From Chitinophagaceae bacterium (GTDB lineage: Bacteria; Bacteroidota; Bacteroidia; Chitinophagales; Chitinophagaceae), in the NCBI GenBank assembly GCA_016703625.1, contig JADJBP010000007.1, forward strand, positions 62,001-126,000: a stretch of DNA of 64,000 bases, given 5' to 3'. Positions 36,316 through 44,358 of this stretch are shown here, one piece after another. Under the pieces are notes generated by a model. That model was not told the DNA's origin. It saw only the letters and a program-made list of their open reading frames with translations, and searched no databases. How positions within the stretch are numbered: the first letter of the stretch is position 1; each line of letters begins with the position of its first letter. The position numbers and the translations under genes are program-made.

Positions 36316-36708
36316 ATGAAACCGTTTCTTATATCTTTTCTTTTAATTCAAGCCTACATTTCGCATAGTCAAATAAGTGCTTTTATAAAAGATTCTAGCA
36401 TAAAAGAGTTGAGTATTAAAGAGTTTAAGAAGGAAAGTTTATTAAAATTAGAAGACTCTTCATTAAAAGTAGTCTCGTATGTTGCATATTTCACTTGTGA
36501 TATGGATTTTCATGACCCTAAAGAAACTCTCTGTCAATATGTTTCCCAAGTGACAGTAAAAGTAATTCTTTGTATGATAACAATTTTCGAAAAGTTCTGC
36601 GTAAATACAAAAATATTTTTTATAGTTTTTGACAATGTAAAATATGTAAATAAAAATGGGGACATAGAATTAGTTGAGAAGCCACCCAAATTAAAAATTT
36701 CGAAGTAA
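36316..36708 (+). CDS. Small exported protein of unknown function
   Basis: The frame is open from 36262, but the Met at 36316 gives a good signal peptide (MKPFLISFLLIQAYISHSQ), so I start there, about 130 residues. It is clearly richer in A+T than its neighbours. The C-terminal part (FDNVKYVNKNGDIELVEKPPKLKIS) reads like the last strands of a small beta domain such as those found in GldM-like proteins, but I cannot confirm this. The middle (36540-36640) reads more hydrophilic and more protein-like in another frame (SKSNSLYDNNFRKVLRKYKN), so two compensating frameshifts are possible. No function is assigned. Confidence 0.5.
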   Translation: MKPFLISFLLIQAYISHSQISAFIKDSSIKELSIKEFKKESLLKLEDSSLKVVSYVAYFTCDMDFHDPKETLCQYVSQVTVKVILCMITIFEKFCVNTKIFFIVFDNVKYVNKNGDIELVEKPPKLKISK

Positions 36709-36866
36709 CAGAACCTTGCCAGCGTACAACATCGGGGTTTGTGCAACTTTGGGAAGCCAAATTTTTCATTACAGCTTCATTAAGATTTTAAACCGGCAAA
36801 TAAATAATTATTAATAAAATTGCCATGTCCCGGGTATTTTAAACAGCCAACTGGAAAAACCTGGTC

Positions 36867-37475
36867 ATGGCCAATTATACCATTGATGCTGCTGCTTTAC
36901 AGCCATACCCGCCTGCCAAATCTGAGATTGATCTTTTTAATGATAAGGTCTATATGAGCCTGGTTGGATTTATGTTCATGAACACCAGGTTGTTTGGGTT
37001 TAAAATTCCTTCCCATATAAATTTTGAAGAAGTGAACCTTCGTTTTTATGTACGGTACTGTGACAACGGGCAATGGAAACGCGGTACTGTTTTCATTAAA
37101 GAGACCGTCCACAAACCGGACATCAGTTTTATAGACAATGCCATCTGTTATGAAAATTACTGTACCAAAATGATGAGGCATTGTATAACTGAAACCACCC
37201 ATGAGTTGCCTGTGAACTATGAATGGAAGCATAACAGTAAGTGGAATACCTTAATGGCAATAGTTAATAGAACAGCACATTCAATGATCACTAGAAGTGA
37301 GGATGCGATCATTGCAGCGCATTTTCAGGGATATTTAAAATAATACCACAACACAACATTTGAATATCATGTGCAACATCCGGAATGGAAAATATTCCAG
37401 TTAATTGACCATTCCATTGATTGTGATTTCCGGGGCTTTATATGGACCCGGTTTTTCTGTTTTGGACAATCTTAA
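36867..37475 (+). CDS. DUF2071 (YqjF-like) family protein, interrupted by an in-frame TAA
   Basis: DUF2071 proteins resemble acetoacetate decarboxylase in fold and have no settled function. The family sequence is clear: DLFNDKVYMSLVGFMFMNT, HINFEEVNLRFYVRY, KRGTVFIKETV and ENYCTKMMRH. The open frame ends at TAA 37341-37343, but the same frame goes on with YHNTTFEYHVQHPEWKIF, which is normal family sequence, to TAA at 37473-37475. At about 37433 a one-base shift gives a better tail (GALYGPGFSVLDNLNPFSVL, then in a further frame AEGSAVSVLQSENYKV) that runs to about 37559 and meets the end of the convergent PKD gene. A Met at 36867 starts slightly inside the usual N-terminus. Confidence 0.75.
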
Positions 37476-38483
37476 TCCATTTTCTGTTTTGCAGCTGAAG
37501 GTTCTGCAGTTTCTGTTTTGCAAAGCGAAAATTATAAAGTGGCAGCTGCCGGTTGCATAGATCATCTGATTATAGTTACCTGTCCCCTGGAAAACCTGGT
37601 TCCTGTTATCGTTCAGTTTAATGAAATACGTATAAGAACCTATGGGTTGTTTTGTTCCCTTAAAGGTACCATCCCACGCGTTATTTACATAATTGTTTGT
37701 TTCAAATATTTTTTGCCCATAGCGGTTGAACAGGGTGACCACTGCATTGGGATACTGTGAAAGTGCGGGTATCATCCACCTGTCATTCCTGTTATCACCA
37801 TTGGGCGTGAACGCATTGGGAATATATACTTCGGTAACCACTTTTACCAGGACGGCATCGGATGACCGGCAATGCGAAACAACATCTTCTGCCTGTAAAA
37901 CATAGGTTGTATTTGCAGCCGGTGATGCCATGGGCTGTAAAATATTGCTGGCACTAAGTCCGGCAGCCGGTGTCCATAAATAATTGTATGCAGCAGGCGG
38001 CGAAACTGCAGCGGCGATCAAAACCGGGTAACCAAAATTCATGATCTTGTCGGGCCCTGCATTCACAAAAGGAGTGGGGTTAATGATCAATACATCTGTT
38101 GCCGGTACAGACCTGCAATTGTTGATGTCGGTAACCGTTAAGGATACATTGTATGTTCCTGCTGTGTTGTACGTTCTTGTGAAGGGTGGGGCAGCAGTAC
38201 CGGTACCATTTCCAAAGTTCCAGTTCCAAACCGATATGCCTGTATTGGATGAAGAAAATGCCAGCGGAATGTTTTCGCAGGCCGTATCTTTTTTAATGCT
38301 GAATGCAGCCACCGGGTTTTGATGAATGGCCGGTATTATAGTAAATGTGGTATCGGCCGCACAAACCGAACCCGCAATACTCACCACGTGTTTTACCGTA
38401 ATATTGGATTGTGACGTTGTATAAATATGGGTTGCAGTATTCCCGGCTGATGTATTAAAGACCTGTCCGTCTCCAAAATCCAA
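37401..38483 (-). CDS. Fragment of PKD giant copy 2: last PKD domain and type B C-terminal domain
   Basis: 360 codons: DFGDGQVFNTSAGN, a PKD domain (VWNWNFGNGTG), the VNAGPDKIMNFGYPVLI domain and the type B tail PNAFTPNGDNRND, TLFNRYGQKIFETNNY. The residues after VFQGTG are out of frame because of one extra G, and read into the convergent DUF2071 gene. Confidence 0.8.
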   Translation of the reverse strand: MDFGDGQVFNTSAGNTATHIYTTSQSNITVKHVVSIAGSVCAADTTFTIIPAIHQNPVAAFSIKKDTACENIPLAFSSSNTGISVWNWNFGNGTGTAAPPFTRTYNTAGTYNVSLTVTDINNCRSVPATDVLIINPTPFVNAGPDKIMNFGYPVLIAAAVSPPAAYNYLWTPAAGLSASNILQPMASPAANTTYVLQAEDVVSHCRSSDAVLVKVVTEVYIPNAFTPNGDNRNDRWMIPALSQYPNAVVTLFNRYGQKIFETNNYVNNAWDGTFKGTKQPIGSYTYFIKLNDNRNQVFQGTGNYNQMIYATGSCHFIIFALQNRNCRTFSCKTENGLRLSKTEKPGPYKAPEITINGMVN

Positions 38484-41400
38484 GTACCAGTTTGTACCTG
38501 TGGTATTGGTATAGCCCGAAGTAAAGGTTATGGTATTGCCAATACAGGGTGTTCCGGCAAAACTGAAGGGGCAACCGGTTTGTCGCTCATGGTTATCGTT
38601 TTTTTAGCCTTATCGCTTGTACAGCCCAATGCGGATGTGGTTATTAAAGTAAACTGGTAAGTGCCCGCAGCAGTGTAAGTGTGTGTGAACGGTGTGTTGA
38701 CGGCTCTTACCAGTGTATTACCATCCCCGAAATCATATTGCCAGCTAACAATGGTACCGCTGTTAACCACAGATGTATCGGTGATCTGTAAGGGCGAATT
38801 GGTACAACCTGCAAGCGGTACACCTGGTTTGGCAACAGGGTCGGGGGAAATGGTAACCTGTTTGGTGGTATCACCCGTACAACCTTCTGCCGTAAAAATG
38901 CGGTAGCGGATATTCTGCACACCTGCTGTTGCGAATTTCTTTTTGCATCAATAGTGCTTTGCGTGGTGGCATCATCAAAGCTCCAGAGGTAACCGGTGAT
39001 GTTAAAAGTGCCCGCCGGCGGAATATGATTGAAGTCAATGGTATCTTTTAAACAGTTTAATGCCGTGACCGTAAAATCGGCTCGGGGCTTATCGCTTACC
39101 GTAATGGTCCTTCTGAATGTATCGCTCACACAGCCCATATCAGAAACGGTTACCAGCGATAAAATAAAAATACCGGCTGCATTGTATGGATGATAAAACG
39201 GGGTATTGATATTTCTTACCAACGTATTGCCATCCCCAAAATCGTAATGCCAGCTTGCAATTGCACCTATAGCAATGGTAGACGTGTCGATAATGTAAAC
39301 AGAGTCACGGATACAGAGGCCGGTAGCAGCACCAAACAAAGCAATTGGTTTTGCGAACACAGCCACAGACTTGTAGCCGGTATCACTTACACAACCATTA
39401 TTGGAGGTAGTTACAAGTTTTATAGTGTATGTGCCAGGCAAAGTATAGGTGTGATAAAAACTGGTATTGGTAGTTCTTACCAATGTATTTCCATCACCAA
39501 AATCGTAGCGCCAGCTGCTGATGGTGCCGCTTGCAATGGAAGATGTATCGGATATCAGAACCGGATCACCAGAGCATGTTGAAGAATTGGCACCAATAAC
39601 TGCTGCCGGGTTTGGAAAGATATCAACTGTTTTTGTTGTATCGCCAATACAACCATTATCTGCATAAACACGGTAGCGAACATTTTGAATACCGGGTACA
39701 GCAAAAAGTTTGCGGGCATCTATCGTTGACTGCGTTGTAGCATCATCAAAATTCCACAGGTAATTGGTAATGGTAAACGGCCCTGTAACAGGAACATGAA
39801 TAAAATGAACAGTATCTTGTAAACAATTAATTACAGGAAAAGTAAAATCTGCTGCCGGGGGTAGCTTGACATTGATCTCAATATTATAATTTTCTGTTTG
39901 ACTGCAATGATCAATTTCGTTTGACTGATAAGTTACAGGCAGGTAATAATTACCCGGAGTTACAATGGTAAAATCCTGTTGTAAGCTGTAGGTATAGTAG
40001 GTCCGCCCGTTAATGATCTCCGTTGAAATGGAAACAGGAGCATTGATAATAGAATCTGTATTTGGGCTGATACCAGCTACCTGGCTGAGTTTCCAGTGAA
40101 TGGCAGTTAACGGATATGCCACTTTGATAAACAGGCGGAAGGGGGTTTGCCTGCAGGTGAATGAATCAGCACCTCCATTTGTACTGTTTACATTTTTTAT
40201 TTGACTGATCGCATTCAGGTTATTTATCAGGGTACCCACATTGTAAGCATAACTTTCAAAAAAACCAAGTCCGTACACAATGCCGGTAAAAGCTGAATCG
40301 CAGCTGATGATATGCTGCATGTCAATATTGGAAAGATTTGCAAATGCAACAGTGTAAGCCGGGTTATTGGGATGTATTTTTAGTTGCGCTGCCGGAAGCG
40401 GGGCACCATCAACCCGTAGTGAACTGATACCGGTTGTTGGAACAGTTATATTGGAATAGACATAGTCAATGCCAAATTTTGAGGTGGTATAAAACAAAAC
40501 ATTTTTTGACCCTGTTCAACGGGGCTCAGGTAAATCATTTCCGGATCGCCATATGGATTCTGCAGTGTATTCCAGCATTGGTTCTTGCCGGGTGTGTATT
40601 GCGATACCAATATGGGTTTATCTGCTGTGAAATAATCCCCACCGGTTGAATCCATCAATTCGTAATAAAAATTGTTGATGAGGCCGGTCATGACAACACC
40701 ATTTCTTTTAACTACCGTTGAAGGATCCTGCACACATACCCGGTAGTAATTTCTGAATGTCTCATTGATATTGGTGTTGGTATTATTAAGCGTATGATGT
40801 GTAAGATAGCGGGTACCCCAGGCCTGGGCCGGAAAGATCTGTTGCTGCATAATCTCGCCGCCGTCACCATTACATATGATGATCCGGCTGCTGCCCGAAA
40901 ACATGGCAACCGGATGGCAGACAGCATCTCCGCCTGGTATGGAAACAACTTTGCTGCCCGTCATATCTTTACCGGTATAGTTGCCTGTCTTTTTCCGAAG
41001 ACGTTATACATTTCTCCCTTGTTTAAATTAACCGTGTAGGTCAGGTTTGGCTCCCAGCCGGCTTCCGTACTGTCTGATGGTGTAATTTGCAGCCGGGTAT
41101 TATCTTCAGATGCTATTATATAAAACCAGGAATAGGAATCCGGGTAATTTGATACCTGTGTAAAGTTTAAAGAATAATACCTGTATCCATAAGTTTCAAC
41201 AGGCATCAACATGGTTGCACCGGATGAAAACAAACCATACTGATGTGCATATGCCACTATGGGCACATCACTTACAATATGAATGCCTCTGGTTGATAAT
41301 CCTTCTGCCTGGATCCGGGCATCATGCACACCTGATTTGGGAATGATGACAGAAAAATCAACAGTATTTGCAGGAATATTCACCGTCTGGCTGAAGCCGG

Positions 41401-41614
41401 TAGCATTGATCGTAACGGTAACATTGGCTGCCTGCTCAGCGCTTAAATATAAAACCAGTTCCTGGCTGTTTACAGGATTGCCTTGTGTAAATAGAACATT
41501 GTGCCCGTAACCCAACCAAAACTCCCTTCCTTTATTGGATTTATTTTGACCAATAAATACAATTGGAAGCAGCATGAAGAGGCAGAGAATATATATTGGC
41601 TGCTTTAAGGGCAT
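37562..41614 (-). CDS. Giant IgGFc-binding-like/PKD-repeat protein with T9SS type B sorting domain, copy 2, broken by frameshifts
   Basis: About 1350 codons, paralogue of 24542-29123. Signal peptide (MLLPIVFIGQ), IgGFc-binding-like domain (40446-41614: GREFWLGYGHNVLF, FSVIIPKSGVHDARIQAEGL, FPAQAWGTRYLTHHT, NYYRVCVQDPSTVV), PKD-type modules (38528-40497) and a type B C-terminal domain. The open frame at the 3' end runs on to 37401, but copy 1 shows that GGGG at about 37587 should be GGG, which gives QVTIIR and a TGA at 37562-37564. The cell-surface function is unknown. Compared with copy 1 it lacks one module, and it is almost identical 3' of about 39340 but diverged 5' of it. Confidence 0.82.
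38707..40497 (-). CDS. Fragment of PKD giant copy 2: PKD repeats
   Basis: 596 codons: end of the IgGFc-binding-like region, then modules ADFTFPVINCLQD, NYLWNFDDATTQSTIDARK, SWRYDFGDGNTLVRTTNTSF, SWHYDFGDGNTLVRNINTPF and DFTVTALNCLKDTIDFNH. The residues after STIDAK are out of frame; the true frame goes on in 38528-38920. Confidence 0.8.
   Translation of the reverse strand: MFYTTSKFGIDYVYSNITVPTTGISSLRVDGAPLPAAQLKIHPNNPAYTVAFANLSNIDMQHIISCDSAFTGIVYGLGFFESYAYNVGTLINNLNAISQIKNVNSTNGGADSFTCRQTPFRLFIKVAYPLTAIHWKLSQVAGISPNTDSIINAPVSISTEIINGRTYYTYSLQQDFTIVTPGNYYLPVTYQSNEIDHCSQTENYNIEINVKLPPAADFTFPVINCLQDTVHFIHVPVTGPFTITNYLWNFDDATTQSTIDARKLFAVPGIQNVRYRVYADNGCIGDTTKTVDIFPNPAAVIGANSSTCSGDPVLISDTSSIASGTISSWRYDFGDGNTLVRTTNTSFYHTYTLPGTYTIKLVTTSNNGCVSDTGYKSVAVFAKPIALFGAATGLCIRDSVYIIDTSTIAIGAIASWHYDFGDGNTLVRNINTPFYHPYNAAGIFILSLVTVSDMGCVSDTFRRTITVSDKPRADFTVTALNCLKDTIDFNHIPPAGTFNITGYLWSFDDATTQSTIDAKRNSQQQVCRISATAFLRQKVVRVIPPNRLPFPPTLLPNQVYRLQVVPIRPYRSPIHLWLTAVPLLAGNMISGMVIHW
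40446..40964 (-). CDS. Fragment of PKD giant copy 2: IgGFc-binding-like domain, middle part
   Basis: 172 codons: MTGSKVVSIPGGDAVCHPV, FPAQAWGTRYLTHHT, NYYRVCVQDPSTVVKRNG, DYFTADKPILVSQYTPGK. One shift at about 40505 leads to the next piece. Confidence 0.75.
   Translation of the reverse strand: MTGSKVVSIPGGDAVCHPVAMFSGSSRIIICNGDGGEIMQQQIFPAQAWGTRYLTHHTLNNTNTNINETFRNYYRVCVQDPSTVVKRNGVVMTGLINNFYYELMDSTGGDYFTADKPILVSQYTPGKNQCWNTLQNPYGDPEMIYLSPVEQGQKMFCFIPPQNLALTMSIPI
40961..41614 (-). CDS. Fragment of PKD giant copy 2: signal peptide and N-terminal domain
   Basis: 217 codons with an intact N-terminus: signal peptide, then KSNKGREFWLGYGHNVLF, LVLYLSAEQAANVTVTI, TMLMPVETYGYRYYSLNF and LTYTVNLNKGEMYNVFGK. 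The corresponding region of copy 1 is broken, so this piece is the best guide to the N-terminus of both. Confidence 0.8.
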   Translation of the reverse strand: MPLKQPIYILCLFMLLPIVFIGQNKSNKGREFWLGYGHNVLFTQGNPVNSQELVLYLSAEQAANVTVTINATGFSQTVNIPANTVDFSVIIPKSGVHDARIQAEGLSTRGIHIVSDVPIVAYAHQYGLFSSGATMLMPVETYGYRYYSLNFTQVSNYPDSYSWFYIIASEDNTRLQITPSDSTEAGWEPNLTYTVNLNKGEMYNVFGKRQATIPVKI

Positions 41615-41660
41615 TATTATAATTAAGCTTACAAAATTCTACAGAATTTGCCCAAATTAT

Positions 41661-41678
41661 AATAGAGTTAATTCTACA
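41661..41678. promoter_or_regulatory. Shared palindromic element upstream of PKD copy 2
   Basis: AATAGAGTTAATTCTACA shares 16 contiguous bases with the element at 29171-29188 and has the same distance (47 bases) to the start of its gene. A further TTCTACAGAA lies at 41636-41645. On the minus strand the element carries TTTG just upstream and TATAATTTG about 17 bases downstream, so it may overlap a promoter. Confidence 0.5.
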
Positions 41679-41714
41679 AACCATTTAAAGATTGCCAAAA
41701 TGTAAAGCTGAAAT

Positions 41715-42233
41715 TCAGGTCTTATCAAGCTGTTTCAATACCTTTTTTGCCCTGCTTTTAAAACCCGCAGTCTGGTGTGGAAACTGGTCTTCGATCAATA
41801 AGATCAATTCAGCTTTTATTTCGGGATAAGTCCTGGCAAGGTTGGCCAGTACGGACATGGAAAAAACTTTTACCGCAATTGTTTCTCCGGGCGATTCCAG
41901 GTATGCAAAACAACGGTTCATCACTTCGCCGTGGAATTGTTCCGGTATTTCAATATACTGCATCATGCGTACACTGTTGCGCTTAACAGCATCATGCAGG
42001 TTTGGCTTATCCAGGTAACCGGTCATCGCTTTCCAGTGTTTTTTTATAAGGGCTGGTTGCGCCTCCACACAATAACTCACCGGCCACGCAGCACGCTGCA
42101 CAACCCGGCTTTCATCATGCAGGAACAAACCGAACAGTTCATCAAAGCGCTTTTGATCGGCACCAACCCATTGAACGATCTTATTACACTGTGCCTTTGA
42201 ATGTTCTTTTAATATTTCAGCTCTCAGGTTCAT
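41715..42233 (-). CDS. HEAT-repeat-like protein of unknown function
   Basis: 172 residues, predicted all-helical, with spaced helical pairs (RVVQRAAWPVSYCVEAQP, DAVKRNSVRMMQYIEIP, IAVKVFSMSVLANLARTYP) that resemble HEAT or armadillo-type repeats. No signal peptide, so cytoplasmic. Related short proteins are common in Bacteroidota as uncharacterised genes. It is divergent from the phosphotransferase gene at 42265 with 31 bases between. No function can be assigned. Confidence 0.65.
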   Translation of the reverse strand: MNLRAEILKEHSKAQCNKIVQWVGADQKRFDELFGLFLHDESRVVQRAAWPVSYCVEAQPALIKKHWKAMTGYLDKPNLHDAVKRNSVRMMQYIEIPEQFHGEVMNRCFAYLESPGETIAVKVFSMSVLANLARTYPEIKAELILLIEDQFPHQTAGFKSRAKKVLKQLDKT

Positions 42234-42264
42234 AACTAAAATAAATACACGAATTTAGCGGACT

Positions 42265-43287
42265 ATGAAAGAAATATTATTTCAATTTGGCCTGCATAAA
42301 GAAAATGTTAAAATACAACATTTCGGTAACGGACTGATCAATTCTACCTGGCTTGTTGAAACAGCTTCAGGCGATGGAAAATATATACTGCAAAAAATTA
42401 ACGACCGGGTATTTAAAAACCCGGAAGATATTGCTTTTAATACCAGGCTTATTGATGATTACCTGGGATTGAATTTTTCTCCATATACTTTTGCATCTCC
42501 ATGTAAAACAATTTATGATAAGGTATTGGTTAAAACCAAGGTTGGGTATTACAGGATGTTTCGGTTTATTGAAAATTCACATACCGTTGATGTGGTTGAA
42601 AAGCCGCAACAGGCATACGAAGCAGCTAAACAGTTTGGCCAGTTTACAAAATTATTATCAGGCTTTGACGCTTCATTATTAAAAATAACGATAGCGGATT
42701 TTCATAATGTATCACTCCGTTTGCGGCAGTTTGATGAGGCCCTGGATGCGGGTAACCGGGAAAGGATCGCCCAGGCAGAAGATTTGATTACCTCGATCAT
42801 ACAGCATAAAAGTATTGCTGATGAATATGAAAATAACAGGTCAGCATTAATTACCCGGGTTACCCATCATGATACCAAGATCAGCAATGTTTTGTTTGAT
42901 AACCATGACAATGGCATTTGTGTGATTGACCTGGATACGGTAATGCCCGGATATTTTATCAGCGATGTGGGCGATATGATGCGTACCTATCTATGCCCGG
43001 TGAGTGAGGAGGAAAAAGATTTTTCAAAAATTACAATACGTTCAGCATTTTATGATGCTATTGTAAACGGGTATTTGTCTGAAATGAGGGCAGTGTTAAG
43101 TGAACAGGAGCTGACTTATTTTCATTTTGCAGGAAAATTCATGATTTACATGCAGGCTATCCGTTTTTTAACGGATCATATTAATGATGATATTTATTAC
43201 GGCGCAAAATATGATGGCCATAATTTTGTGAGAGCCGGAAACCAGTTGACCTTGCTCCAAAGGCTGATTGAATTCAATCCCGGTTGA
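42265..43287 (+). CDS. Phosphotransferase (APH/choline-kinase fold), N-acetylhexosamine-kinase-like
   Basis: 340 residues. The kinase catalytic loop THHDTKISNVLFD has Asp203 and Asn208, and the metal-binding IDLDTVMPG has Asp222/Asp224. The N-terminal GNGLINSTWLV and YILQKIN are as in the NahK-like branch often labelled aminoglycoside phosphotransferase in Bacteroidota, whose characterised relatives phosphorylate N-acetylhexosamines at C1. Next to glycan-degrading genes, such a sugar kinase would make sense for salvage of GlcNAc or GalNAc, which is an inference. The 3' end overlaps that of the convergent phosphodiesterase gene by 14 bases. Confidence 0.8.
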   Translation: MKEILFQFGLHKENVKIQHFGNGLINSTWLVETASGDGKYILQKINDRVFKNPEDIAFNTRLIDDYLGLNFSPYTFASPCKTIYDKVLVKTKVGYYRMFRFIENSHTVDVVEKPQQAYEAAKQFGQFTKLLSGFDASLLKITIADFHNVSLRLRQFDEALDAGNRERIAQAEDLITSIIQHKSIADEYENNRSALITRVTHHDTKISNVLFDNHDNGICVIDLDTVMPGYFISDVGDMMRTYLCPVSEEEKDFSKITIRSAFYDAIVNGYLSEMRAVLSEQELTYFHFAGKFMIYMQAIRFLTDHINDDIYYGAKYDGHNFVRAGNQLTLLQRLIEFNPG

Positions 43288-44357
43288 GGTTGATCTTTTC
43301 AGCAACAGGATGTTCACAGGTAAAGGTCAATCCCAAAATGGCCGCCATCGTTTGTGCAAACTGTTTTTGATACAATTGCAGTCCTGTTTTTACTTCGCCT
43401 TTTACCTGTATACCTGGCCCCATGGCTGCCATCCATAGCTGGTTATAATTTTTAATTTTATTATTGTGGCTGGTCCATTCATCTTTCTTTTGCATCGCCC
43501 CGGCCATGGTCGGTGGTTATAAAAATGGCAGTCTTGTTTTTGTAAAATGGGTCTGTTTGTACATAATTCCAGATATCCTGTATCCACTTGTCGACCATTT
43601 TAGCCGCATCCAGGTAATCCCTGTACTGCCCGCTGTGCGCCCACTCATCTGTTTCGCCATATGAAATGTACAGTACTTTTGGTTTTTTGGTTTGCAGGTA
43701 ATGCATGGCGTTGTAATGGGTAAACACATCCAGGCATTCGGCTTCACCAAATGGTTTATACGAATCTTTCAGCATGGCATTGATCGTATTTTCAGTTGCA
43801 GATGGTTTTGGTCCTCCTGTTAGATCAAATGCCGAATACACGGGAAATTTGCCGCGTTCTTCATTTAATATCCTGTCAAACGCATCCCAGGCGCCAAATG
43901 CAGCGACTTTATTTTTATAATTCGGTTGGTTGTTTAAAAATTCCAGCAGGGTAGTATGCGGGTTGGGAGGATAGGAATTGCTGTTAATGGCAGTATCGGG
44001 GTAACCGGTAAAGATCTCGTTATATCCAGGGTATGAGAACCAGTAAGGATTTGCATTATCAATTTTATTTCCATAATTCCGGTTGCCGTACAACTGACCG
44101 TTACTTTCAATGGTACTCCAGAAAAAGGGCAGTAATTTTTTTCTTCTTTCTATCGGATCGGCAGCCCAGTATTTTTTATAAATGACTTCACTGTCACCCT
44201 GGTTATATTTTTTATTGTTGGCAATGGCGCTGTCCATGCCGCTGAAAACCTCCTGCCAGCGCAAACCATCCGTGGTGATGATGATGATGTTTTCCGCTGT
44301 TTGGGAAAATGCAGCATGCAGGTTAAGTAAACATAAAAGGGTTAATATTTTTTTCAT
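43274..44357 (-). CDS. Exported alkaline phosphatase/nucleotide pyrophosphatase-family phosphodiesterase, one frameshift
   Basis: About 361 residues. The signal peptide MKKILTLLCLLNLHAAFSQ is followed by the metal site IIIITTDGLRWQEVF (Thr28-Thr29-Asp30), and further metal ligands lie in SYGETDEWAHSG and TTDHGRG. The open frame 43479-44357 stops just after DHGRGDAKER; one extra A at about 43485 is the cause, and removing it leads into 43274-43507 (DEWTSHNNKIKNYNQLWMAAMGPG, to the end). It cleaves phosphate mono- or diesters in the periplasm. The ATG is 1 base from the stop of the GH35 gene upstream, so they are one operon. A 5' remnant of a paralogue lies at 20641-20804. Confidence 0.85.
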
Positions 44358-44358
44358 G

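Noticed and set aside
37518..37760. Plus-strand open frame of 80 codons
   Set aside because: Its first residues are the shifted tail of the DUF2071 gene and the rest is antisense to the type B domain of PKD copy 2, so it is not a separate gene.
38500..40500. CRISPR-like array suggested by regularly spaced similar sequences
   Set aside because: The repeats are diverged, code for PKD modules in one reading frame and have no uniform short repeat or spacers.
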